The translations under genes were made by a program, and so were the position numbers. The notes beneath the pieces are model-generated. The model was given only the letters and a program-made list of their open reading frames with translations, was not told where the DNA came from and searched no databases. A stretch of 48,491 bases of DNA from an uncultured candidate division WPS-2 bacterium. Its GTDB lineage: Bacteria; Vulcanimicrobiota; Vulcanimicrobiia; Vulcanimicrobiales; Vulcanimicrobiaceae. Shown one piece after another: positions 23,754 to 31,899 of this stretch; the stretch's first letter is position 1; every line of letters begins with the position of its first letter. The stretch covers positions 1 through 48,491 of the forward strand of contig CALEYW010000079.1 of NCBI GenBank assembly GCA_937927945.1. Reading direction: 5' to 3'.

Positions 23754-24704
23754 ATGAGATCAATTTTCGCGCTCGCCTTGGCAGCCGTCGTTTCTACCGG
23801 CGGCCTCGCTGCATGCAGCGGCGCACATTCCGCGTCCACGGCCGTTCCCCGCACCCCGACCCAATCGACGCTAAAACACGTGCGCCATCTCAAGGGATCG
23901 CGCAACGTACAAGACTACTCCGGCACCGCGCCGTTCTCGATGAGTCTTTCGCTGTATGACGCTCCGCTGGCCGGGATCTCGGGTTCCAATGCCAAGTTCA
24001 ACGCCGGCATCCTCGGCGTGGACGCGATCGACGCGAACGGCGACTCGTGGCAGCTCACCGGGAGCAGCACGCCGCAAGTCGTGAACTTGTTCGATCTGCA
24101 GACCACCGCGCTCGACCTCGGAGGGGGCACGCTGCCGGCCGGAACGTATCCGTCGGTTCAGCTGCTGCTCGATCCGGCGACGACGACGCTGACGTATAAC
24201 GGTCAGACGTATCCGGTGTACTTCGTCACGTCGGATCACCCGTGGTGGGATTCGTCGCAGACGGTCGAGGCCGTTTCCGTACCGCTCGCCGTCACCGGAA
24301 CCGCGGGAGCGTCGGTTACCGCCACGCTGGACTTCAACGTCTTCCAATCCGCCGATCTTCGTGACGGTGCCGTCTACTTGACGCCGACGGTCGTCGCCGG
24401 ACTCGGCCAGCCGTCGATTGGCGGAACGGTCGTGAACGCCGCCGGCAGTCCGGTTTCGAACGCGACGGTCGTTGCGACCGATGCGAACGGCAACGTCGCG
24501 AACGTTACCGCCACGCATGCCGACGGGTCGTTCGAGCTGCACGGCATCAATCCGGGCGCGTACACGGTCTCCGTCCTCAACACGTTCGTAACGAATGCGG
24601 GCGACACGGTGACCGCATCCGGTGCGGACGCCGGGGACGGTCCGTCACGATACGTCGTCGTGGGTCAAAACAGCAAGGTACAGCTCGGCGCGCTGCAAGA
24701 CTAG
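23754..24704 (+). CDS. DUF4382 lipoprotein with carboxypeptidase-regulatory-like domain, cassette copy 2
   Basis: 316 residues from the ATG at 23754, which has GAGGG nine bases upstream. The signal peptide has lipobox GLAAC (residues ~16-21), so the protein is a predicted lipoprotein. A ~25-residue Ser/Thr linker leads to the DUF4382 domain (~60-220: LSLYDAPLAGISG, LPAGTYPSVQLLLD, ATLDFNVFQSADL). A CarboxypepD_reg-like domain follows (~225-300: GGTVVNAAGSPVSNATVVAT, GSFELHGINPGAYTVSVL). It is paralogous to the product of 7436-8332, and both precede a TPR/LuxR-like gene. The frame continues open upstream, but that DNA is the conserved leader. Confidence 0.82.
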   Translation: MRSIFALALAAVVSTGGLAACSGAHSASTAVPRTPTQSTLKHVRHLKGSRNVQDYSGTAPFSMSLSLYDAPLAGISGSNAKFNAGILGVDAIDANGDSWQLTGSSTPQVVNLFDLQTTALDLGGGTLPAGTYPSVQLLLDPATTTLTYNGQTYPVYFVTSDHPWWDSSQTVEAVSVPLAVTGTAGASVTATLDFNVFQSADLRDGAVYLTPTVVAGLGQPSIGGTVVNAAGSPVSNATVVATDANGNVANVTATHADGSFELHGINPGAYTVSVLNTFVTNAGDTVTASGADAGDGPSRYVVVGQNSKVQLGALQD

Positions 24705-24721
24705 CGCGGGTTTTACCTACA

Positions 24722-26269
24722 ATGGAAACGATGGGCGGGACAACCATCGCCGAGTCGCTGCGCGACGCCCGAATCGCGCTACGCTCGGCCTGGTATGACG
24801 CCGCACTAGAACTGCTCGACGGCTGTGAAGATTGGCCGTCAGACGAACGCGAAAGCGCGATCGTCATGAAGGCCGAGGCGCTCGGCCGCCGTGACCCCGT
24901 GGGCGCGGTCGCCTACCTGACCTCGGTCCAGGACCTGCCGGCCTCGGCGGCCGGACGATTCAACTTCGCGATCGAATTCGGCAAAGCGCACGCAGGCGTG
25001 CGCGATTTCTCCTCGGCTGCGTCGCGTTACGAAGAGGCACGCGCGCTGGCAGGCGAGGTCATCCACGGCAACCACACGATGGCGTACCACGACCTGCGCA
25101 TGCGCTGGCTGCGTCGCGAGTGCGACGTGACGGCACCTGAGGTCGCTCTCGCCATCGCACACCCCGACCCGGACATCGCCGCAGCGGCATACGCGTATCG
25201 CGCGTGGCTGCACGCCGGGAACGGGAACTACGTCGGACACGTCGCCGACCTGCGCAAATGCCTCGAGTACGTGACGCTGCCGACGGCGGAGCCGATCGAC
25301 GTCGTAACGTTCGCAACTTCGGTTCACGCCCTCGCGCAGACCGCCTTCGAAACCGCCGACGAGGACGGCATAGCAGCTGCCCGTGCGGCGATGCAGGCCA
25401 TCAATTGGACGCCGGGCGTAGCCGCCCACCAATTCCTGGCGATGCGCGCAATGGGCTGGGACGCGTTCATGCGCGGCCGAGCCGGCGAGGCGCAGTGGAT
25501 GTTCAAGGACGCCCGTGCGCTCGCGCCGTCGGCGGCCATGCGCATCACGACTCATGCCGATCGGGCGTACGTCGCGCGCATGTCGCGCAACGAAGCCTGG
25601 GCCATCGACGAACTCGCCGAAGCCGATCGACTCGCCTACGACGTTCCGTGGGAGAGCATTTCGGGCGAGGATCGCGTGGTGCTGGTGATTCTGGCGGTGC
25701 TCCATGCTCCGCACGACGCCGCTCGTGCGCAACGCTACGCCTCGAAGTTCTCGCAAATCGGCACGGAAAACGTCGACCCGAAAGTCGATCTGCACGGCAA
25801 CCGCCGCGCGATCGGCCACGCGAAGTACGCGCAAGGCCGGATCGAGCAAACCCTCGGACGTCGTGATGCGGCGGTGACGCTGCTCCACGAAGCCTACGCG
25901 ATCTTCGAGGGCGTCGCGTATCACTACCGCGCAACGCTGGCAGCAGCGGCTCTGGCCGAGCTGACCGGTGAAGCGAAGTGGCGGGAGGCGTCGACGCGCC
26001 ACGCGGCATTCTACCCGGACTGCCCGCTCGCGACGTATGCCGACGAGGCCGTCGCACGCGAAGAGGCTCTTCCGCCGGTTCTCTCACCGTTCCAGCGGCA
26101 AGTCGCCCGCGCGCTCTGGACCGGCGCCGAGCCGACCGAACTCTCGCGCCGGTTCAGCCGCAGCATGTACACGATCCAGCATCAGATCGAAGCGGTGTTC
26201 GACGCGTTCGGCGTCGGCTCGCGCGGCGCGCTGCTCCAGGAAGCGCGCCGACGCGGCTTGGCGGCATAA
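24722..26269 (+). CDS. TPR-like / LuxR-type regulator, cassette copy 2
   Basis: 515 residues, starting 17 bases after the lipoprotein stop; an in-frame ATG at 24731 has GGAA just upstream and may be the real start. It has the same architecture as copy 1: helical TPR-like repeats for ~440 residues (RAWLHAGNGNYVGHVADL, GWDAFMRGRAGEAQW), then a degenerate LuxR-type HTH (LSPFQRQVARALWTGAE, LSRRFSRSMYTIQHQI, GSRGALL). The HTH keeps the spacing but lacks the usual acidic and basic LuxR consensus at several sites, so DNA binding is probable but unproven. A terminator follows. Unlike copy 1, no c-di-GMP enzyme is attached. Confidence 0.77.
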   Translation: METMGGTTIAESLRDARIALRSAWYDAALELLDGCEDWPSDERESAIVMKAEALGRRDPVGAVAYLTSVQDLPASAAGRFNFAIEFGKAHAGVRDFSSAASRYEEARALAGEVIHGNHTMAYHDLRMRWLRRECDVTAPEVALAIAHPDPDIAAAAYAYRAWLHAGNGNYVGHVADLRKCLEYVTLPTAEPIDVVTFATSVHALAQTAFETADEDGIAAARAAMQAINWTPGVAAHQFLAMRAMGWDAFMRGRAGEAQWMFKDARALAPSAAMRITTHADRAYVARMSRNEAWAIDELAEADRLAYDVPWESISGEDRVVLVILAVLHAPHDAARAQRYASKFSQIGTENVDPKVDLHGNRRAIGHAKYAQGRIEQTLGRRDAAVTLLHEAYAIFEGVAYHYRATLAAAALAELTGEAKWREASTRHAAFYPDCPLATYADEAVAREEALPPVLSPFQRQVARALWTGAEPTELSRRFSRSMYTIQHQIEAVFDAFGVGSRGALLQEARRRGLAA

Positions 26270-26288
26270 CCATCTCCGTGACCCCGCG

Positions 26289-26312
26289 AAACCCCGCTCC
26301 GGCGGGGTTTTT
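26289..26312 (+). terminator. Rho-independent terminator of cassette copy 2
   Basis: A perfect 9-bp stem AAACCCCGC / GCGGGGTTT with a TCCG tetraloop (26298-26301) and a continuing T tract (TTTTT at 26308-26312). It lies 20 bases after the regulator stop and four bases from the convergent methyltransferase stop, so it may also act weakly for that strand. Confidence 0.85.
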
Positions 26313-26315
26313 GCT

Positions 26316-26915
26316 TTACCGGCGCAGGTGGTAGACGAGGCCGAACCCGAGGTCGGCGACGACGTCGAACCCGTCGGCCGCGTCGATCGTCGCGTGTTCG
26401 ACCGCGGTGTGATACAGCAGCACGATCTCGCGCACATGGTCCGCGGCGCGCAGATTGACCAGCATGCGTTCGAGGACCGGCGCCCGAAACGGGTTGTACA
26501 AATACACGACCAGATCGCCGCGCGGAAACACGAACGAGGCGGCGTCCGCGGCAACGACGCGCACGTCCTTCACCGCGCGTTCCGGGCCGTGCGCGGCTGC
26601 CAGATTGTCGCGGGCGATCTCCACCAGCGCGGGCGAGATCTCGATCCCGACGACGCGGCGAAAGGCACGCCGCGCGGCGAGCAGCACGACCCGCCCCATC
26701 CCCGCTCCGACGTCGACGAACGTCGCCTGCTCCGGGCGCAGCGGCGACGCGTCGAGCAGGGCCTCCGCCTCGGCAACCGGTGTCGGTTCGTAGTGGGTCG
26801 CGAATTCCAACGACGGACCGATCGCGTCGGGATCGAGCTCGCCGAGGAACACCAGCGCTTCGGTGGTCACGCCGTGCACGGCGTCGAAACGCTGGCCGGC
26901 ACGCCGGCCGCTCAC
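26316..26915 (-). CDS. Class I SAM-dependent methyltransferase
   Basis: 199 residues. The Rossmann motif I is FVDVGAGMGRVVLLAA (~66-81) and the acidic ribose-binding end of beta-2 is GIEISPALVEIA. A later aspartate-rich turn (AADAASFVFP, then LVVYLYNPF) replaces the common DPPY-type motif with NPF. The N-terminal segment RFDAVHGVTTEALVF resembles a group of uncharacterised small methyltransferases. The substrate is unknown. It follows the RpiR-type regulator by 25 bases at the end of the minus-strand run from accD. Confidence 0.8.
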   Translation of the reverse strand: MSGRRAGQRFDAVHGVTTEALVFLGELDPDAIGPSLEFATHYEPTPVAEAEALLDASPLRPEQATFVDVGAGMGRVVLLAARRAFRRVVGIEISPALVEIARDNLAAAHGPERAVKDVRVVAADAASFVFPRGDLVVYLYNPFRAPVLERMLVNLRAADHVREIVLLYHTAVEHATIDAADGFDVVADLGFGLVYHLRR

Positions 26916-26940
26916 GCGCCAGGCGCCGGCAGGCGACCCG

Positions 26941-27819
26941 CTAATAGCGTTTCGAGGCCGTCGCTTCGCGGGTGCGCTCGATCATTCCGAGCGAGCGGTC
27001 GTGGCTCTTGTGCGCCACCCCGACGTAGAGCGTATCGATGATGGTGAGCTGCGCGATGCGGCTCGAGCTCGCGTCGCTGCGGAACGCGGTCTGCTTGGCG
27101 GCCGTGACGAGCGTGATATCGGAAACCTTCGTGATCGGCGAGGTGGGACGGTGGGTGATGCCGATCGTCGTCGCGCCATTCGTTTTCGCGCGGTTCAGCG
27201 CGTCGGTGACGTCGCGGCTCGCGCCGGTGTGCGAGATCCCCAGCGCTACGTCGCCGGGAAGGAGCAGCGAGGACGACATCGCCATGAGATCGCCGTCCGA
27301 GAGCGCCACCACTTGCATCCCGAGTTTGAGAAACTTGTGGTACGCGTCGAGCGCCAGCGGGCCGCTGCCTCCGACGCCGTAGATTTCGACCCGGCGCGCG
27401 GCGGAGAGCGCGTCGACGGCGCGCTGCAGTTCGCCGTCGTCGAGGACCTCGATCGTGTCGCGCAACGCTTGCGCGTTGGCCTGGAAGACCTTGGTCTTCA
27501 CGGTCGCGAGGTCGTCGCCGGGTTCGATCGCGGCGTAGATCGCCGTCGTCGGCTCGACCAGGTCGCGGGCCAGGACGATCTTGAACTCCTGGTACCCTTT
27601 ATAGCCGATCTTCTGGCAGAGCCGAACGACCGTGGACTCGCTCGTGTTCGTCCGCTCGGCGAGCTCGGTTACCGTCAGGTAGATCAGTTCGTCCGGATGC
27701 TTGAGGATGAAGTCCGCGACGCGCTGTTCCGCCGCCCGCAGCCCAGAGTACGCGCCATGCAGGCGCACGAACGATCCCGGAACGTTGACCGGATCGACGC
27801 CTACTTCTTTTACCGCCAT
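26941..27819 (-). CDS. MurR/RpiR-family transcriptional regulator (HTH + SIS)
   Basis: 292 residues. The N-terminal HTH_6 domain has TVTELAERTNTSESTVVRLC and QKIGYKGYQEFKI (~45-85). The C-terminal SIS domain (~125-270) has EIYGVGGSGPLALDAYHKF and LGISHTGASRDVTDALNRAK, the sugar-phosphate isomerase/binding fold. Family members sense phosphosugars such as N-acetylmuramate-6-P or ribose-5-P and control catabolic operons. No sugar-catabolic gene is adjacent; the neighbours are cell-division and acetyl-CoA carboxylase genes, so a cell-wall or carbon-flux signal is conceivable. Confidence 0.9.
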   Translation of the reverse strand: MAVKEVGVDPVNVPGSFVRLHGAYSGLRAAEQRVADFILKHPDELIYLTVTELAERTNTSESTVVRLCQKIGYKGYQEFKIVLARDLVEPTTAIYAAIEPGDDLATVKTKVFQANAQALRDTIEVLDDGELQRAVDALSAARRVEIYGVGGSGPLALDAYHKFLKLGMQVVALSDGDLMAMSSSLLLPGDVALGISHTGASRDVTDALNRAKTNGATTIGITHRPTSPITKVSDITLVTAAKQTAFRSDASSSRIAQLTIIDTLYVGVAHKSHDRSLGMIERTREATASKRY

Positions 27820-27861
27820 GATGAATGTGCGGTTCTGCGCTTGACGGCAGCCCGCCTGGAA

Positions 27862-28248
27862 TCAGCCCCGCTCGTCTGCCCCGAAGAGTTTGGCCCTTTG
27901 TCGCTTGCGTACCAGGTGGCGTTCGAACGGCTGGGGACGGTCGGAGGGAGCCCAGGCCTCGGTCGACTTGAGGTAGGCGGCAATCTGGGCCTCGAACGAC
28001 GGGTCGGTCAAGGCCGGGACGTCGGTCGTCGGCGCCACTTCGTCGACGCGCGTCTGCGCGATCACGACCATTCGGCCCATCAGGTCGAACGGCAGCGTCG
28101 TCTCCTTCCGCTCGAGCGCCCGCGTGTAGGTCGCCCTGTTCTTGTTCACGTCACCGATCGGCGCCGCGACGAGGCGCCCGTCTTCGAGGCGCACCGTCGC
28201 GCCGAGATTGTGGACGTTGATCACACTTCCGCGGACCCGTTCGCTCAC
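27862..28248 (-). CDS. Small protein with an S1/OB-like N-terminal domain
   Basis: 128 residues from a GTG at 28248 that overlaps the FtsB-like stop (GTGA). Residues 4-40 (VRGSVINVHNLGATVRLEDG) look like the first strands of an S1 RNA-binding domain, G-x-V-x3-x-G-A-x-V-x-L-x-D-G. The rest is helical and basic near the end (HLVRKRQRAK). The usual S1 RNA-contact pattern is only partly present. The pairing of a DivIC/FtsB-like gene with a small S1-domain gene recalls the divIC-S1 order found in Firmicutes. That parallel is inference. Confidence 0.6.
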   Translation of the reverse strand: MSERVRGSVINVHNLGATVRLEDGRLVAAPIGDVNKNRATYTRALERKETTLPFDLMGRMVVIAQTRVDEVAPTTDVPALTDPSFEAQIAAYLKSTEAWAPSDRPQPFERHLVRKRQRAKLFGADERG

Positions 28249-28550
28249 GGCTGCTGGCCGCTGCGCTTGAGATAGATGATCGCTTCCTTGCTCCCGACGA
28301 GGTGGAGGCGATCGTGGATCTCCGGGATGGCGCCGCTGGGGTCCGAAAGGCGACGGATGTCGCGCATCTGCTGCGCGCGCTTGACCTTGAGCGAGAGGAC
28401 GTCGGCGTCCACCGCGTGCAGCTCGCGGGCCAGCGCGACGTTTCGTCCGATGACTCGCGCGTACTGTACACCGACCAACGACACGACGAAGACGACGACG
28501 CTAGCGACGCCGATCCGGCCCAAAGCACGGACAAGCGCCGCAGCAGTCAT
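28245..28550 (-). CDS. FtsB/DivIC-like septum formation initiator
   Basis: 101 residues from the ATG at 28550. One membrane helix (~9-30) is followed by a heptad-like coiled-coil stretch (ALARELHAVDADVLSLKVKR) and a short C-terminal tail (GSKEAIIYLKRSG) that matches the end of DivIC/FtsB proteins. The family bridges FtsL and FtsQ/DivIB at the division site. The open frame extends upstream but shows no membrane-protein features there. It lies 97 bases after accA on the same strand. Confidence 0.75.
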   Translation of the reverse strand: MTAAALVRALGRIGVASVVVFVVSLVGVQYARVIGRNVALARELHAVDADVLSLKVKRAQQMRDIRRLSDPSGAIPEIHDRLHLVGSKEAIIYLKRSGQQP

Positions 28551-28647
28551 GAGACCGGCACCGGGAACACGCAATATCTCGCCGGCCGCGTCAGGCGCGC
28601 GGCAGCGCGCACCATCCATGCCGCGGGCGCGAAGCGCACGTGGCCGT

Positions 28648-29598
28648 TCATGAGACAGGTGCTCCGATGCGGCGGAACTTCATGTAGCGGCGGTCGAGGA
28701 GATCGGGGAGTGGTACCTTCACCAGCACGCCGAGGGCGGCGTCGACGGCGTCGAGCACCCGAGCGATCGTGCCGCCCGCGTCACGGTGGGCGCCGCCGAG
28801 CGGTTCGCCGACGATCTCGTCGATGATGCCGAATTGCAGAAGGTCGTCGGAGGTCAGCCGCAGCCGGCTCGCCGCTTCTTCCGCTCGCGCGGCATCGCCC
28901 CACAGGATTGCCGCGGCGCCTTCCGGCGAAGCGACCGAATAGACCGAATGTTCGAGCATCAGCACACGGTCGGCGAGGCCGAGCGCGAGGGCGCCGCCGG
29001 AGCCGCCTTCGCCGATCACGGTCGCCACGATCGGAATTTGCGCGTCGGCCAGCTCGTACAACGACTGCGCGATCGCTTCGGCTTGCGCGCGTTCCTCGGA
29101 TCCGATCCCCGGGTCGGCTCCGTTGGTGTCGATGAACGTCACGACCGGCAGCCGCAGGTGCTCCGCGAGCGCAACGAGGCGGGTCACTTTGCGATAGCCC
29201 TCGGGCGCGGGCATCCCGAAGTTGCGCATCACCTTTTCGCGGGTGTCGCGCCCTTTGTCTTGCGCGATCGCCATCACGCGGCGGCCGCGCAGCTTCGCAA
29301 AGCCGCCGATGATCGCGTGATCGTCGTGGAAATGCCGGTCGCCGTGCAGTTCGTCGAATTGGTCGAACGCGGCAAGGTAGTCCGACCCGAGCGGACGCTT
29401 GGGATGGCGCGCCATGTTGACCCGCTGCCACGGGGTCATCGTGCCGAAGACCTCGCGCTGGATCTCGGCGTACTTCGCTTCGAGCGCTTGGATGACGCCG
29501 CCCATGTCGACCGGCTGCTGCGCGGCTTGCGCCTTGAGCGCGGCGATGCGTTGTTCGAGTTCGAGCAGGCCTTTCTCGCGCTCCACGATCACGTTCAC
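28648..29598 (-). CDS. accA: Acetyl-CoA carboxylase carboxyltransferase, alpha subunit
   Basis: 316 residues from a GTG at 29598, overlapping the accD stop. The length and motifs are typical: PWQRVNMARHPKRP near residue 55, HGDRHFHDDHAIIGG, RNFGMPAPEGYRK, PVVTFIDTNGADPG, IGEGGSGGALAL and SVASPEGAAAILW. With AccD it transfers the carboxyl group from carboxybiotin to acetyl-CoA, the committed step of fatty-acid synthesis. accB and accC are not in the window. Confidence 0.96.
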   Translation of the reverse strand: MNVIVEREKGLLELEQRIAALKAQAAQQPVDMGGVIQALEAKYAEIQREVFGTMTPWQRVNMARHPKRPLGSDYLAAFDQFDELHGDRHFHDDHAIIGGFAKLRGRRVMAIAQDKGRDTREKVMRNFGMPAPEGYRKVTRLVALAEHLRLPVVTFIDTNGADPGIGSEERAQAEAIAQSLYELADAQIPIVATVIGEGGSGGALALGLADRVLMLEHSVYSVASPEGAAAILWGDAARAEEAASRLRLTSDDLLQFGIIDEIVGEPLGGAHRDAGGTIARVLDAVDAALGVLVKVPLPDLLDRRYMKFRRIGAPVS

Positions 29599-30506
29599 GC
29601 GCGCGTCTCCGACGGGCTCGGCAGCGCCGCAGCCGGCGTCACCGCGGCACGGCCGTTCGACGCCTGCTTCGCTCCGACGCCGTAGTCGAGCAGACGCATC
29701 AGCAGCGCCTTGAGATCGCGGCGCTCGACGACGACGTCGAGTGCCCCCTTCTCCAGCAAGAACTCGGCGGTCTGGAAGTTGTCGGGCAGCTTCTGACGGA
29801 TCGTCTGCTCGATGACGCGCCGGCCGGCGAAGCCGATCGCGGCGCGCGCTTCGGCGACGATCACGTCGGCCTGAAACGCGAACGACGCGGAGACGCCGCC
29901 GGTCGTCGGATCGGTGAGGACGCTGATATAGTATCCGCCGTCGTCGTGAAAGCGGCGCACGGCCAGGGTCGTCTTCGCCATCTGCATCAGCGCCAGCATG
30001 CCTTCTTCCATCCGCGCACCGCCGCTCGCGGTGAAGACCACGCAGGGGACGCGCCGGTCGCGCGCCTGTTCGAAGAGCTGCGCGATGCGCTCGCCGACGA
30101 CGGTCCCCATCGTACCGCCGCGGAAGTTGAAGTCCATGACCCCGAGCGCCACCGGGAATCCGCCGATTGATGCGAACCCGCAGACGACGCCTTCGGTGAG
30201 CTTGGATTTCGCACGGTCCCGATCCAGTTTCTGCGGATACGGAACCTTGTCAGTCCAGCCAAGCGGGTCACCGGGGAGCAAATCGCCGCCGATCTCGGTG
30301 AAGTCCGAATCGACCAGCATCGAGATGCGGTCGAACGCGTGCATCCGGAAGTGGTGCTGGCAGCGCGGACACACCCAGAGGTTGGTAGCGACGTCCGGCC
30401 GGTAGATCATCTCCGAGCACTTGGGACACTTCGTCCACTGCGCGGCGTCCTCGGCCGGGATCGGTTGGGCGCGCCGCAGGCGCAGCCACTCCGGCATCGG
30501 CGCCAC
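29595..30506 (-). CDS. accD: Acetyl-CoA carboxylase carboxyltransferase, beta subunit
   Basis: 303 residues from a GTG at 30506 (an ATG three codons later is possible). The N-terminal zinc ribbon CPKC...CPRC (~27-49) is intact. The crotonase-like body has GMLALMQMAKTT, TDPTTGGVSASFA and GFAGRRVIEQTIRQ. It overlaps accA by four bases (GTGA), as expected for two subunits of one heterotetramer made in equal amounts. The glycosyltransferase gene ends five bases upstream. Confidence 0.96.
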   Translation of the reverse strand: MAPMPEWLRLRRAQPIPAEDAAQWTKCPKCSEMIYRPDVATNLWVCPRCQHHFRMHAFDRISMLVDSDFTEIGGDLLPGDPLGWTDKVPYPQKLDRDRAKSKLTEGVVCGFASIGGFPVALGVMDFNFRGGTMGTVVGERIAQLFEQARDRRVPCVVFTASGGARMEEGMLALMQMAKTTLAVRRFHDDGGYYISVLTDPTTGGVSASFAFQADVIVAEARAAIGFAGRRVIEQTIRQKLPDNFQTAEFLLEKGALDVVVERRDLKALLMRLLDYGVGAKQASNGRAAVTPAAALPSPSETRA

Positions 30507-30510
30507 GGCG

Positions 30511-31257
30511 CTACTTCTTCCCGGTCAGCCGGGCGCCGTAGATGCGGCCCAGCTGCTTGAGGTAATTGAAGATCTCGTTCTGATTGAGCTTCGACACGCC
30601 GGCGACGCGGTCGGTGAACACGTACGGAACTTCGAGGGCACGGCCGTAGTGGGCTTTCGCGATCACTTCCAGCCCGATCTTGAAACCGATCGGATCGAGC
30701 TCGACGCCCTCGAGCGCGGCGCGCCGCACTAGAAAGTAGCCGGAGGTGATGTCCTTGATCGGGGTGAGCGGCTGGGCCAGCGCGATCGCGACGCGCGACG
30801 TGATGATGCGCCGCTTCGGCCAATTCTCGATGCCGCCGCCCGGCACGTAGCGCGACCCGATCGCCAAGCCGTAGCCTTCGGTCGCGAGAGCCTTCACCAT
30901 GCGCGGCAGAATCGTCGCGTCGTGCGAGAAGTCGGCATCCATCGCTCCGAGAGCGACGGAGTCGGCGCGCGCGAACTTCCAGCCGTCGATCACGCCCGAC
31001 GACAAGCCGAGCTTTCCCGGCCGATGGAGGCAGCGCACCGGCAGGCCGTCGGCTTGGAGCCGATCGACGATCGCACCGGTTCCGTCGGGTGAGTTGTCGT
31101 CGACGACGACGATCTCTCCGTCGAGACCGTTCTGCTTGAAGATCTCGTCGAGCGTACGCACCAATCGCTCGATGCCGCCGGCTTCGTTGTACGTCGGCAC
31201 GACGATGGAGAATTTGAGCGGCGTCGTCGCCGTGCCGGCACCCGGCATCGCTTGCAT
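30511..31257 (-). CDS. Polyprenol-phosphate mannosyltransferase-like GT2 glycosyltransferase
   Basis: 248 residues from the ATG at 31257, which overlaps the PRC-barrel stop as TGATG. It is a GT-A fold of the DPM1 type: FSIVVPTYNEAGGIERLV at the N-terminus, VVVDDNSPDGT, LGAMDADFSHD (DxD region) and GSRYVPGGGIENWPKRR. It has no C-terminal membrane helices, so it is the soluble DPM1-like form. It likely charges polyprenyl phosphate with mannose or a related hexose from a nucleotide sugar, supplying envelope glycosylation. The acceptor and sugar are inferred from the family only. Confidence 0.88.
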   Translation of the reverse strand: MQAMPGAGTATTPLKFSIVVPTYNEAGGIERLVRTLDEIFKQNGLDGEIVVVDDNSPDGTGAIVDRLQADGLPVRCLHRPGKLGLSSGVIDGWKFARADSVALGAMDADFSHDATILPRMVKALATEGYGLAIGSRYVPGGGIENWPKRRIITSRVAIALAQPLTPIKDITSGYFLVRRAALEGVELDPIGFKIGLEVIAKAHYGRALEVPYVFTDRVAGVSKLNQNEIFNYLKQLGRIYGARLTGKK

Positions 31258-31538
31258 CACGTAAGTCGCCGCATCGTCGGAAAGCGGGTCGGATCGAACG
31301 GCGCGAGGTCCGCGTACTGGTCGGACTCCCGGCGCAGCAAGTGCACGCCGTTCTCTTCGACGTCCTCGATCTCGGTCGCGGGGACGGCAACGTCGGCGCC
31401 ACGCGCGTCCCAATGGACGGCGATCAGCTCCGCGCTGCGAGCGTCGCCTTCGGCGTACACGCCGGTGACGGTGCCGACGCGTGTCGCGCCGGCATAGACC
31501 GGGGTTCCCGGTTCGAGAGTTTCGAGGGTGCGTGCCAT
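31257..31538 (-). CDS. Small PRC-barrel-like protein
   Basis: 93 residues from the ATG at 31538. Residues 4-70 resemble a PRC-barrel beta fold (GTPVYAGATRVGTVTGVYAE, then VAVPATEIEDVEENGVHLL), which serves as a small binding or adaptor module in bacteria. No other domain is attached. It overlaps the start of the glycosyltransferase gene. Bases 31539-31597 between it and the ribbon-helix-helix gene hold no other feature. Confidence 0.68.
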   Translation of the reverse strand: MARTLETLEPGTPVYAGATRVGTVTGVYAEGDARSAELIAVHWDARGADVAVPATEIEDVEENGVHLLRRESDQYADLAPFDPTRFPTMRRLT

Positions 31539-31597
31539 GGTCGAACCCGAGTTGTACGCCTCGCAGGTGTGCCGTTCCCGTGAAGGGGCTTTCACGC

Positions 31598-31792
31598 TCA
31601 TCGTGCCCGGCGCTCGCTCTCTTCGAGGGCCTCGAGCGCGCGAAGCAGTGCCGCCTTCGCGTCGGACTGGCCGCGGAAGTGCCGCTCGAGCGATTCGTTC
31701 AACACCGCGTTCATGCTCTTGCGTTCGGTCTCCGCCCGTCGTTTCAGCTGGTCGTACACTCCGTCGGCCAGGCGCGCCGGAAAGGCCCGCAT
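31598..31792 (-). CDS. Ribbon-helix-helix (Arc-like) DNA-binding protein
   Basis: 64 residues from the ATG at 31792. FPARLADGVYDQLKRRAE forms the beta-strand and helix A, and KSMNAVLNESLERHF forms helix B, the Arc/CopG arrangement also found in antitoxins. The C-terminal part is charged and helical. No toxin-like gene is adjacent: the neighbour downstream encodes a PRC-barrel protein and upstream lies a divergent pseudogene. A perfect palindromic operator sits over its promoter, so autoregulation is likely. The predicted transcription start is only a few bases before the ATG, suggesting a nearly leaderless mRNA. Confidence 0.78.
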   Translation of the reverse strand: MRAFPARLADGVYDQLKRRAETERKSMNAVLNESLERHFRGQSDAKAALLRALEALEESERRAR

Positions 31793-31801
31793 GGTCTGGG
31801 C

Positions 31802-31831
31802 ATGATATCACAGTGATATCATCATTGACAA
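31802..31831 (-). promoter_or_regulatory. Perfect 21-bp palindromic operator overlapping the RHH promoter
   Basis: ATGATATCAC-A-GTGATATCAT at 31802-31822 is a perfect inverted repeat about a central base. On the minus strand, TTGTCA (31826-31831) and TATCAT (31802-31807) form -35 and -10 boxes 18 bases apart, so the palindrome covers the spacer and -10. The AT-rich site stands out sharply from the surrounding GC-rich DNA. An RHH dimer pair binding here would block RNA polymerase. Confidence 0.75.
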
Positions 31832-31899
31832 GAACGCGCGCAGCCTCTGACCGTGGGGCGCCGGTGGACGGCTTGGAACGGGCGTCGAAGCCGCCCGGG

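Noticed and set aside
31598..31792. Toxin-antitoxin pair
   Set aside because: Only the RHH half exists. The neighbouring frames encode a PRC-barrel protein and a dehydrogenase remnant, neither toxin-like.
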